Shown here piece by piece: positions 53,722 through 61,273 of a stretch of DNA of 64,000 nucleotides. Numbering within the stretch: the first letter of the stretch is position 1; each line of letters opens with the position of its first letter. The position numbers were made by a program, and so were the translations under genes. The notes under the pieces were generated by a model, which made no database searches, was not told the DNA's origin, and worked only from the letters and a program-made list of their open reading frames with translations. Source of the DNA: UBA5364 sp050259235 (lineage in GTDB: Bacteria; Bacillota_I; Bacilli_A; RF39; UBA660); contig JBLNAG010000005.1 of NCBI GenBank assembly GCA_050259235.1, positions 124,001 to 188,000 of the forward strand, written 5' to 3'.

Positions 53722-54024
53722 ATGGGATTTAATCAATTTAACTCGAATCAACAGCCACAAATGCCAGTTACTAAACCATTTAATAATAGTAGTTTTAGTA
53801 ATAATAACTTTAATAATAATTCACTTGGAGGAAGAAGAAGTATTGATGATATTAAACAAGAAATGTTAGATACAACAAAGCCAGAACTTAGAAAGTCATA
53901 TATTTCTAAGTATCATCGTGATGATAGTAATAGTGATAGTCTACCAGTTTCTAATGATCAAGATAGTACTACTATGCAAAGAAATGCAATCGAAAATATG
54001 CGTAATCTAAGTAGAGGATTATAA
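53722..54024 (+). CDS. hypothetical Asn/Gln/Ser-rich protein, 100 aa
   Basis: The N-terminal 35 residues are low complexity (Asn, Phe, Gln, Ser) and look disordered. The C-terminal part (RRSIDDIKQEMLDTTKPELR and QRNAIENMRNL) is helical. No signal peptide or membrane segment. No family recognised. It starts 6 nt after rnhB with RBS AAGGTGA and overlaps the next gene by one base, so it is part of the rnhB unit. Confidence 0.7.
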   Translation: MGFNQFNSNQQPQMPVTKPFNNSSFSNNNFNNNSLGGRRSIDDIKQEMLDTTKPELRKSYISKYHRDDSNSDSLPVSNDQDSTTMQRNAIENMRNLSRGL

Positions 54025-54551
54025 TGAATGTTAAAAAGGTAGTAGTTGGACTGATACTTACTAATTGTTATCTTTTAATAAAAGGTAATGATTGTTTAGT
54101 AGTTGATCCAGGTGATGATCCTCAAGCTATAATTGATAGTATTGGTAATTTAAATGTTATTGGTATTTTAGTAACACATAGTCATTTTGATCATATAGGT
54201 GCTTTAGAAGAAATAAAAAATAAATATAAAGCTAAAGTATATAGTAAAGATAATCTTGAAGAAAAAGAATATAAGATAGGTAATTTTGTATTTGAAGTTA
54301 TTTATACCTTTGGTCATACTAATGATTCTATTACTTACTATTTTAAAGAAGATAAAATGATGTTTGTAGGAGACTTCATCTTTAAAGAAAGTATTGGTAG
54401 ATATGATTTACCGACTGCTAGCTATGAAGAGATGAGGAATAGTCTAAAAAGAATTAAAAATTATCCTGATAATATAACTATCTATCCAGGACATGATGAA
54501 GAAACAAACTTAGGATATGAGAAAAAATATAATAGTTATTTACAATCGTGA
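54024..54551 (+). CDS. metallo-beta-lactamase-fold hydrolase (glyoxalase II-like)
   Basis: 175 aa. Zinc-binding motif THSHFDHIG (HxHxDH) near residues 52-58, a GHTND histidine, a VGDF aspartate and a final PGHDEET histidine. This single-domain form resembles YqgX-type hydroxyacylglutathione-hydrolase-like proteins. The substrate is unknown. Start overlaps the preceding stop (TAATG). A terminator overlaps its stop codon (54540-54566). Confidence 0.9.
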   Translation: MNVKKVVVGLILTNCYLLIKGNDCLVVDPGDDPQAIIDSIGNLNVIGILVTHSHFDHIGALEEIKNKYKAKVYSKDNLEEKEYKIGNFVFEVIYTFGHTNDSITYYFKEDKMMFVGDFIFKESIGRYDLPTASYEEMRNSLKRIKNYPDNITIYPGHDEETNLGYEKKYNSYLQS

Positions 54552-54566
54552 GATTGTTTTTTTTTA
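54540..54566 (+). terminator. terminator before the rnf operon
   Basis: ACAATC-GTGA-GATTGT stem and nine T; TATAAT for rnfC follows at 54577-54582. Confidence 0.85.
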
Positions 54567-54604
54567 ATAAAAAAGGTATAATTAGAATGATAGGAGCTGA
54601 TGTT

Positions 54605-55879
54605 ATGTCAGGTGTAAGATTACCTAAGCATAAAAAATTATCGATAGGGAAAAGTATATACATTTATAACAAGCCAAAATTAGTTTATATACCTTTAATA
54701 AGTAGTCATGATCAAAACATAACAGTCCTAGTTAAAAAGGATGATTATGTTTTTAAAGGTAGTATTATAGGTAGAAGAAAAGGTAATTCTAAAATGCCTA
54801 TTCATTCTAGTGTAAGTGGAAGAGTAGTTGCTTTTGAAGAACATACATATTTAAATGGAGAAAAGGTTAAATGTGTTGTTATAGAAAATGACTTCAAAGA
54901 AAAGATGGAAGTAAGAAGAACTCCTAATGCTACAATTAATAATTATAGTAAAGAAGAATTTATTGATATTTTAATAAATAGAGGAATTGTAGGTCTTGGA
55001 GGAGCGGGTTTTCCTACTTATATTAAATATGATGTAGAACATAAGATAAATACTTTAATAGTTAATGCTGTTGAATGTGAGCCTTATATAACCGCAGACT
55101 TTATGTTATTTAAAGAAAAAACAGAAGAAATATTGGAAGCAATTGATGCTATTCTAGAGATAAATAATATTGATGAAGCTATAATTGCTACTAAGAAAAG
55201 TAATACTGTTTTAAATAAATTATTAGCTAATTTCTTAGGAACTTATTTAAAAATAAAATTAGTAAATGTACCTAATATTTATCCAATGGGATGGGAAAGA
55301 GATTTAGTAAAAGAAGTAAAAGGCATTACTTATCACAGGTATCCTATTGAAAAAGGTATTGTCGTATCTAATGTTTCAACTATCTATTCAATCTATGAAG
55401 CATTAAAATTAGAAAAACCGGTTATTGAAAGAGTTATCACTTTTACTGGTGAAATGTTAAAAGAACCACAAAATGTTTTGGTTAAAATAGGTACGCCAGT
55501 AAGTGAAGTTATTGAAGCAATTGGCGGATATAAAAGAAATAAAGAACTTGTTTTTGTAGCTGGTGGACCAATGATGGGGGTAGCTTTACCAAGTGATGAT
55601 TTAGTTGTAAGTGCTGATTTAAATTGTGTTTTAGTTTTACATAAAATTAAACCATCAACTCTTACTGAATGTATGAGATGTGGTAAATGTGTTAAAGTTT
55701 GTCCAGCTAAAATATGTCCAGTTCTTATTAAAGATAGTATAAATAATATCAATGATTTAGAAGACTATCGTGCTGATCAATGTATAGAATGTGGACTTTG
55801 TTCATATATATGTCCAGCTAAAATAAATGTAAGACAATTTGTTAAGATAGGTAAGAAAAAACTAAGTGAAAGGAAGTAA
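54605..55879 (+). CDS. rnfC: Rnf complex subunit RnfC
   Basis: 424 aa. Peripheral NADH- and FMN-binding subunit of the Rnf ferredoxin:NAD+ oxidoreductase. N-terminal barrel-sandwich region (PIHSSVSGRV), Gly-rich GLGGAGFPTYIK for nucleotide and flavin, and two [4Fe-4S] motifs near the C-terminus: CMRCGKCVKVCP and CIECGLCSYICP. ATG 54605 is selected because AGGAG lies 9 nt upstream, while the longer frame starts inside the terminator. First gene of the rnf operon, 2 nt before rnfD. Confidence 0.95.
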   Translation: MSGVRLPKHKKLSIGKSIYIYNKPKLVYIPLISSHDQNITVLVKKDDYVFKGSIIGRRKGNSKMPIHSSVSGRVVAFEEHTYLNGEKVKCVVIENDFKEKMEVRRTPNATINNYSKEEFIDILINRGIVGLGGAGFPTYIKYDVEHKINTLIVNAVECEPYITADFMLFKEKTEEILEAIDAILEINNIDEAIIATKKSNTVLNKLLANFLGTYLKIKLVNVPNIYPMGWERDLVKEVKGITYHRYPIEKGIVVSNVSTIYSIYEALKLEKPVIERVITFTGEMLKEPQNVLVKIGTPVSEVIEAIGGYKRNKELVFVAGGPMMGVALPSDDLVVSADLNCVLVLHKIKPSTLTECMRCGKCVKVCPAKICPVLIKDSINNINDLEDYRADQCIECGLCSYICPAKINVRQFVKIGKKKLSERK

Positions 55880-55881
55880 TT

Positions 55882-57318
55882 ATGAAAGAGTATAATAATC
55901 AAATGGGCCCATTTTTAAAACATAATAATTCAACAACTAAGATGATGATTAATTTATTAATTGCCTTATTACCAATCATATTATTTTCTTTTTATAAAAA
56001 TGGTATTATTCCATATATGAATGGAAATACCGATTTTATTGGTTTATTTCATCCTTTAATATTTATTGGTGTAGCGACTGTTACTACTTTCTTAGTAGAA
56101 ACGCTTTATGCTAAATTATTCTTAAAAAATAGATATGATAATATTATGTCTTTCATAAAAACATCATATAGTTATCTTCCGGGAATGTTTTTAGGTTTAA
56201 TATTACCTATAAATACTCCTTTATCAATAGTAATATTTGGAGCAATAATTGCTTCAATAATTGGTAAAATGTTATTTGGTGGATTTGGAAATAATATTTT
56301 TAATCCCGCTTTAATTGGAGCATTATTTATTACTGCAGCTTATTCATTAGTAATAGCTAATAATGGTGGATATTTTAATAGTTTTGAATTAGATACCATT
56401 AGTGGGGCAACCCCTCTTAGTAATGCTAAAGTAATAACTGATATAGGTAGTTATGATACATTAGTAAAACCTTATGGTACCTTAAATGATTTCTTTATTG
56501 GTACTATACCAGGAGCAGTAGGAGAAACTAGTGCCTTATTATGTTTAATTGGTTTTCTTTATCTAGCATTTACTAGAACTATTAAATGGGTTATACCAGT
56601 TGTTTATGTTTTAACAGTATTTATAATAACTTCTTTAATAGGTAATTTAAATGGTTTAGGAACTTGGTTCCCATTATTTCATATCCTTAGTGGAGGATTA
56701 ATGTTTGGGGCCGTCTTTATGGCAACTGACCCCGTAACTAGTCCAACAACACCAGTAGGACAAGTAATCTATGCCTTATTTTTAGGTATTCTAACCGTAG
56801 CATTTAGATTCTTAACTCCTTATCCAGAAGGAGTACTAACAAGTATTCTTACAATGAATATGTTAGTATTTATTATTGATAAGATAGGTGCAAAATCTAG
56901 ACTTAGATTCTATCATGCTGTAGTCCCATTTTTAGCCGCTTGGGTAATTATTATAGCAATGGGATTTACAATTGGTAATAAATATAAGAATGTTAATGAA
57001 GCAGTTGATCCAAATTATCATATTATCAGTAGTGATAAAAATGGTAGTACTACTACTTATGTCGTCACTGAAGGTGGATATCATGGTGATATCAAAGCTG
57101 AAATTATTATTAAAAATAATAAAGTAATAAGTTTTAATATTATAGATGTAGTAGATAGCTTTTATTCTAAAGTAGAAAATGCTAATTATGTTGATAAATT
57201 ACTTGAAGGACAAGATAATTTAGAAAATGTTGATACCGTTAGTGGAGCTACCATTACTTCAACTAGTATTAAAAAAATGTTAATAAATACTCTAGAAGAT
57301 TATAATAAAAACAAGTAG
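55882..57318 (+). CDS. rnfD: RnfD-RnfG fusion
   Basis: 478 aa. Residues 1 to ~350 are RnfD: about nine membrane helices and the covalent-FMN motif SGATPLS (174-180). A further membrane segment (about 355-373) leads into an extracytoplasmic FMN-binding domain with the RnfG-type motif SGATITS (454-460), where Thr459 would carry the second FMN. No separate rnfG gene exists in the operon. The fusion would tie the two flavin sites in one chain. No frameshift or stop separates the two halves, and the RnfG part is compact (about 110 residues). Confidence 0.92.
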   Translation: MKEYNNQMGPFLKHNNSTTKMMINLLIALLPIILFSFYKNGIIPYMNGNTDFIGLFHPLIFIGVATVTTFLVETLYAKLFLKNRYDNIMSFIKTSYSYLPGMFLGLILPINTPLSIVIFGAIIASIIGKMLFGGFGNNIFNPALIGALFITAAYSLVIANNGGYFNSFELDTISGATPLSNAKVITDIGSYDTLVKPYGTLNDFFIGTIPGAVGETSALLCLIGFLYLAFTRTIKWVIPVVYVLTVFIITSLIGNLNGLGTWFPLFHILSGGLMFGAVFMATDPVTSPTTPVGQVIYALFLGILTVAFRFLTPYPEGVLTSILTMNMLVFIIDKIGAKSRLRFYHAVVPFLAAWVIIIAMGFTIGNKYKNVNEAVDPNYHIISSDKNGSTTTYVVTEGGYHGDIKAEIIIKNNKVISFNIIDVVDSFYSKVENANYVDKLLEGQDNLENVDTVSGATITSTSIKKMLINTLEDYNKNK

Positions 57319-57326
57319 GAGGTCAC

Positions 57327-57962
57327 ATGAATACAATATTAAATGGAATTATTAAAGAAAATCCTGTTTTTGTTTTAATATTAGGTCTATGTCCCGCTTT
57401 AGCAATTACAACTAAATTTGAAAATGCTTACATAATGGGAATATGTTTGATGATTGTATTATTATTTTCTAATTTTGTTATATCACTTATTAAAAAGATA
57501 ATACCTGATAATTTAAGAATGCCTATTTATCTTTTGGTAATAGGAATATTTGTAACAATAGTTGAATTTATATTAGGAAATTATGCTCCAGATATTAAAG
57601 ATATTTTAGGTATTTATTTACCTTTAATAGTAGTTAATTGTATTATCTTAGGAAGAGTAATGGATGTTGCTAGTAAAAAGAATGTTGGCAAAAGTATATT
57701 GGATGCTATTGAAATAGGAATAGGTTACACACTAGCCCTTATCTTAATTGCCTTCATTAGAGAAACAATTGGTTTAGGTACTATTACCTTAATGGATAGT
57801 GTATCATCTTTAACTGGATATCGTCTTATAATTGAATTACCAACAACAACTTTATTTCCAATAAATATAATGGCAGGTCCAGCTGGTGCTTATATAACAT
57901 TAGCTTTCCTTGTTGCTTTATTTACTAAGTTAAGAGGAGGTAAAGCTCATGAGTCTAATTAA
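57327..57962 (+). CDS. rnfE: Rnf complex subunit RnfE
   Basis: 211 aa integral membrane subunit with six helices. Family marks: N-terminal GIIKENPVFVLILGLCPALAITT split in the first helix, containing the Cys of a paired membrane iron site, and a YLPLIVVNCIILGR segment with the second Cys. RnfE and RnfA are homologous, inverted in the membrane. RBS GGAGGTC. It overlaps rnfA by 14 nt. Confidence 0.95.
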   Translation: MNTILNGIIKENPVFVLILGLCPALAITTKFENAYIMGICLMIVLLFSNFVISLIKKIIPDNLRMPIYLLVIGIFVTIVEFILGNYAPDIKDILGIYLPLIVVNCIILGRVMDVASKKNVGKSILDAIEIGIGYTLALILIAFIRETIGLGTITLMDSVSSLTGYRLIIELPTTTLFPINIMAGPAGAYITLAFLVALFTKLRGGKAHESN

Positions 57963-58512
57963 TTTATTTCTAACAAGTATTCTCTCTCAAAATATTATCT
58001 TAACTAAATTTTTAGGTATATGTCCATTTATTGGAGCTTCAAATAAAGAAAAGAATGCTATTCATATGGGAGTAGTAGTTACCTTAGTAATGATTCTATC
58101 TAGTATTATTACATATTCAATTTATCACTATATACTAGAACCAACTAATACAATATTCCTAAGAACAATTATGTTTATTTTAGTAATAGCTATTATGGTT
58201 CAAATAATGGAATTAATATTAAAAAAACATATGCCAACTATTTATAAAACATTAGGCTTATATTTGCCTTTCATTATAACTAATTGCGCTGTATTAGGAG
58301 TAACACTCCTAGTTATTAGTAATTCTTATACTTTTACCGAAACAATAATCTTTAGTTTAGGAAGTAGTATAGGGTTTACACTAGTAGTTTATATTTTCTC
58401 TACAATAAGAGAAAGATTAGAAACTAGTGATTTATCTCCTTCATTTAAAGGAGTGCCAATAGCTCTTTTAACAGCTGCTATTATGTCACTAGTATTTGGA
58501 AGATATCTATAA
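57949..58512 (+). CDS. rnfA: Rnf complex subunit RnfA
   Basis: 187 aa, six membrane helices. Has the FLGICPFIGASNK segment with one Cys and YLPFIITNCAVLG with the other, which with RnfE coordinate the membrane [2Fe-2S] centre known from Rnf and Nqr structures. ATG 57949 lies within the end of rnfE (GAGGTAAAG upstream). Its stop codon overlaps the start of a 37-codon gene. In most operons rnfB follows rnfA; here it does not. Confidence 0.95.
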   Translation: MSLINLFLTSILSQNIILTKFLGICPFIGASNKEKNAIHMGVVVTLVMILSSIITYSIYHYILEPTNTIFLRTIMFILVIAIMVQIMELILKKHMPTIYKTLGLYLPFIITNCAVLGVTLLVISNSYTFTETIIFSLGSSIGFTLVVYIFSTIRERLETSDLSPSFKGVPIALLTAAIMSLVFGRYL

Positions 58513-58625
58513 TGGCATATATATTATTAATAGTTTTAATAGTTCTAACAATTATTCTATATAAGAAGAATGATAATTGTTCAGAATGTGCTAATTGTGA
58601 TAGATGTAGAAAAAGGATTGATTAA
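58512..58625 (+). CDS. 37-aa four-cysteine membrane microprotein at the RnfB position
   Basis: The start overlaps the rnfA stop (TAATG). One membrane segment (about 3-16) is followed by a KKND turn and then CSECANCDRC, a C-x2-C-x2-C-x2-C run (Cys 23, 26, 29, 32). The last codons form the 5' arm of a terminator. RnfB normally begins with a membrane helix followed by a Cys-rich cluster domain and ferredoxin-like clusters, so this may be a minimal RnfB substitute. Cys-rich FeoB-associated microproteins look alike; too short for any automatic family call. Confidence 0.7.
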   Translation: MAYILLIVLIVLTIILYKKNDNCSECANCDRCRKRID

Positions 58626-58636
58626 TCCTTTTTTAT
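58609..58636 (+). terminator. rnf operon terminator
   Basis: AAAAGGATT-GATT-AATCCTTTT stem plus T run. Confidence 0.9.
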
Positions 58637-58664
58637 TGCACATAAATAACTCTTGTGTTAAAAT
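58636..58664 (+). promoter_or_regulatory. promoter of the Fic gene
   Basis: TTGCAC, 17 nt, TAAAAT, starting in the T run of the rnf terminator. Confidence 0.55.
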
Positions 58665-58681
58665 AGCATCGTTGGTGATTT

Positions 58682-59857
58682 ATGAAAAAGCAAACAAGTC
58701 CAAAAGTATATATTCCTTTACAATTAATGGGAAATAGAAAATTATATATTAATAGTGATCGTTTTCAAATATTAAGAGAAGATTTGGAAAAATTTTTAGA
58801 TGGCGAAAAGTATATGAATAGTAAAGCTTTTGCGCAAAATGTTTTGTTATCACATGAAATACAATCTAATAATGTTGTTGAAGGATATAAGGATGACGTT
58901 GAAACAGTTAAAGAAGTAATTAATGATACATTAGAAGTAAAAGATCCTAAAAAAAGACAAAGAATTTTAAATCTTTATCGTGGATATAAATATGTTCTTA
59001 AGGGTAAAGAAATAAATAAAGAAACATTAAAAGAATTATATAGTATATTATCTGAAGATTTATTAAAAAGAGAAGATCTTGCTAACATGGGAGAATATTA
59101 TCGTAATGATGATGTATTTATCTATTTCTCGGATAGATTAGAAGATACACCTATGGGTTCTATACTTGATGGATTAGGTAAGAAATATGATATGGGGTTA
59201 CAACCAGATAAAATAGATGAATATATGAATCAATTCTTTGAATATATTAATTCATATAATATTGGTACTCCAACTGATCATTATATTAAATCTCAAATAA
59301 TGCATTTTTATGGAGTATATATTCATCCATATTATGATATTAATGGAAGAACTAGTAGAACCATGAGTATGTGGCATTTATTAAACAATAAAGTATATCC
59401 TTATGTAATATTTAATCGTGGTATCCAATTACAAAAAAATAAATATTATTTAGTTATTAGAGATGTTAAGAAGTTTTGCAATGTAAGTTTCTTTATTAAC
59501 TATATGATGGAAACAGTCAAAACGGAATTAGAAAAAGAATATATAATGCATAGTATAGCTTCTAGTACTTCATCTAAATTAACTAGTTTAGATTATCAAA
59601 CTCTTCACTATATTTTATCAATGAATGGATTAAAAACTGTAAGTGATTTTGCTTCATTCTATAATCATAGTAATGAAAGAAAAAGACAAAGAGAAATATA
59701 TGAAAGAATGATTATACCATTAATGGATAAAGGAATAATTATACCTGTTAGAAAGACAGATAGTAATATTTATGGTGATACTTCAAACTTCGTATTTGAA
59801 TTTAACCCAAGTAGAATTGATAATAATCCTGAGAAGATTAAAAGATTAAAATTATAA
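58682..59857 (+). CDS. Fic family protein
   Basis: 391 aa. N-terminal helical region with a possible inhibitory motif NNVVEG (usual form S-x3-E-G; first Ser is Asn here). Fic core motif HPYYDINGRTSR at 215-226; the classic form is HPFxDGNGRxxR, so the Phe and the first Gly are changed while His, Asp, Asn, Gly and both Arg are kept. A C-terminal winged-helix-like domain (about 300-391) follows. Fic enzymes transfer AMP to target proteins. The target is unknown. GGTGATT precedes ATG. Single-gene unit. Confidence 0.9.
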   Translation: MKKQTSPKVYIPLQLMGNRKLYINSDRFQILREDLEKFLDGEKYMNSKAFAQNVLLSHEIQSNNVVEGYKDDVETVKEVINDTLEVKDPKKRQRILNLYRGYKYVLKGKEINKETLKELYSILSEDLLKREDLANMGEYYRNDDVFIYFSDRLEDTPMGSILDGLGKKYDMGLQPDKIDEYMNQFFEYINSYNIGTPTDHYIKSQIMHFYGVYIHPYYDINGRTSRTMSMWHLLNNKVYPYVIFNRGIQLQKNKYYLVIRDVKKFCNVSFFINYMMETVKTELEKEYIMHSIASSTSSKLTSLDYQTLHYILSMNGLKTVSDFASFYNHSNERKRQREIYERMIIPLMDKGIIIPVRKTDSNIYGDTSNFVFEFNPSRIDNNPEKIKRLKL

Positions 59858-59885
59858 TATTCACCTTAGAATATTATTTTTTTTA
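59852..59885 (+). terminator. fic terminator
   Basis: ATAATATTC / GAATATTAT stem, six-base loop and a T run. Confidence 0.85.
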
Positions 59886-60257
59886 TATTTTTAAAAAATG
59901 ACATAAAAAAGACAAGAATTAAAAATATAATTAAATTGTAGGAAGGAGATGAAAATAAAAAATTAGAAATAGATCTTACAATTTTTACAAACAAACAATG
60001 ATATAGATGTGATTAAAAACTACTCAAAATACTTTATATATGTATAAAAATATAATATTAATATGCGGGACATGCTTATTATATAAAACTGATAAAAATA
60101 AATAAGAAAGGAGGAACGAAAAAACAGAGTTCTTACTGAGTAACAACTCTAAAAAATTCGAAATACACATTCCTATTATAAAAATCAAATAAAAAATTAA
60201 CCAAAATACTCTAATATAGGTAATAAACCACCTTAATGGTGGATGCTCCTTATTATA

Positions 60258-60289
60258 TAAAAAGTAATAGTCTAACTATTACTTTTTTC
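60258..60289 (+). terminator. terminator inside the decayed region
   Basis: AAGTAATAG-TCTAA-CTATTACTT stem and T run. Confidence 0.8.
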
Positions 60290-60386
60290 ATATTTTTTAA
60301 AAATGACATAAATTTGTCAAGAACTAAAAATATAATTGAATTATAGAAAGGAGAAAAAATATATTTTATTAAAAGAGGATGGCTTT

Positions 60387-60568
60387 ATGAATCAGCCAAA
60401 TGAAGTAAAATCATCTAATATAGATAAGAATTTAAATGGTAAAATATATACTATTATTGAACTAGATGTTTAATTGAAAGTGATATAATAGAAATATTCA
60501 GAGATCTTGCACATAATAAAAAAGCTGATGTTAATATTAAATTAAAAGACGGCTTATTTGTAGTATAA
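60387..60568 (+). pseudogene. possible frameshifted small gene
   Basis: MNQPNEVKSSNI.. to a stop at 60471, then coding-like text in the -1 frame (LIESDIIEIFRDL..DGLFVV) to the TAA at 60566-60568. The joined product would have about 60 residues. GAGGATGGC is a weak RBS. The response-regulator gene starts 12 nt later. No family recognised. Confidence 0.35.
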
Positions 60569-60580
60569 AGGAGGTATAAT

Positions 60581-61273
60581 GTGTCTATTTCAATATTAAT
60601 AGTTGATGATAATAAAGACATCATTGATTTACTAAAACCCCATTTTGAGAAGGAACATTTTGATGTTACAGTTGCTCATGATGGTTTGGAAGCTTATAAT
60701 TTATTTAATGAACATAAACATAATTTAATATTGTTAGACATTATGATGCCTAAAATGGATGGTATTACATTATGTAAAAAGATAAGAGAAACTTCTAATG
60801 TTCCTATTATAATGATTACAGCAAAGAGTGAAGATGAAGATTTTATCATGGGCATTGAAGTAGGAGCAGATGATTACATTGTAAAACCATTTAGTCCTCG
60901 ACAAGTTATTGCTAAAGTAAAAGCTTTAATAAGAAGGTTAGAGATTGTTAATAATAATGATAAAATATTAACAATTGATAATTTAACAATCAATATGGAT
61001 GAGTATACATTAAGTATTGATGAGAATTTAATTCCGCTTACTAAAAAAGAAATAGAAATCGTATACCTTATGGCGAAACATCCATCACGTATATATTCAA
61101 GGGAAACATTACTTGATACTTTATGGGGAGACGACTATTTTGGAGATATTAGAACAGTCGATACTCACATCAAGAGAATTAGAGGAAAACTAAATTTAAA
61201 TAATAATAAATATAATTGGGATATAAAAACAGTATGGGGAGTAGGTTATAAGTTTGAAAGAGAAGTTAAATAA
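60581..61273 (+). CDS. OmpR/PhoB family response regulator
   Basis: 230 aa. Receiver domain with acidic pocket DDNKD near residue 9, phospho-acceptor Asp53 in LLDIMMPKMDG, Thr in MITAKS and Lys in IVKPFSPR. C-terminal winged helix (about 130-228) ends with VWGVGYKFE. GTG start, with AAGGAGG 5 nt upstream; an ATG two bases earlier in another frame is closed at once. It overlaps the kinase gene by 20 nt, a normal two-component pair. Confidence 0.96.
   Translation: MSISILIVDDNKDIIDLLKPHFEKEHFDVTVAHDGLEAYNLFNEHKHNLILLDIMMPKMDGITLCKKIRETSNVPIIMITAKSEDEDFIMGIEVGADDYIVKPFSPRQVIAKVKALIRRLEIVNNNDKILTIDNLTINMDEYTLSIDENLIPLTKKEIEIVYLMAKHPSRIYSRETLLDTLWGDDYFGDIRTVDTHIKRIRGKLNLNNNKYNWDIKTVWGVGYKFEREVK

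Larger units (their letters stand above)
59858..60580. other. 720-bp intergenic region with duplicated leader and decayed small ORFs
   Basis: Two leader-like segments of about 64 nt (59885-59948 and 60290-60353) match closely. Each has TGACATAAA, then GTCAAGAA or GACAAGAA, AAAAATATAATT and a strong SD (GGAAGGAG, GAAAGGAG). After copy 1 short coding-like fragments occur in shifted frames (KKLEIDLTIFTNK, then NDIDVIKNYSKYF). After copy 2 a 28-codon frame (60387-60473) is followed in another frame by IESDIIEIFRDLAHNKK.. up to 60568. A CCACC-TTAAT-GGTGG hairpin and a strong terminator (60258-60289) lie between. I read it as eroded small genes with retained leaders; a structured RNA is the alternative. 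Confidence 0.45.
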
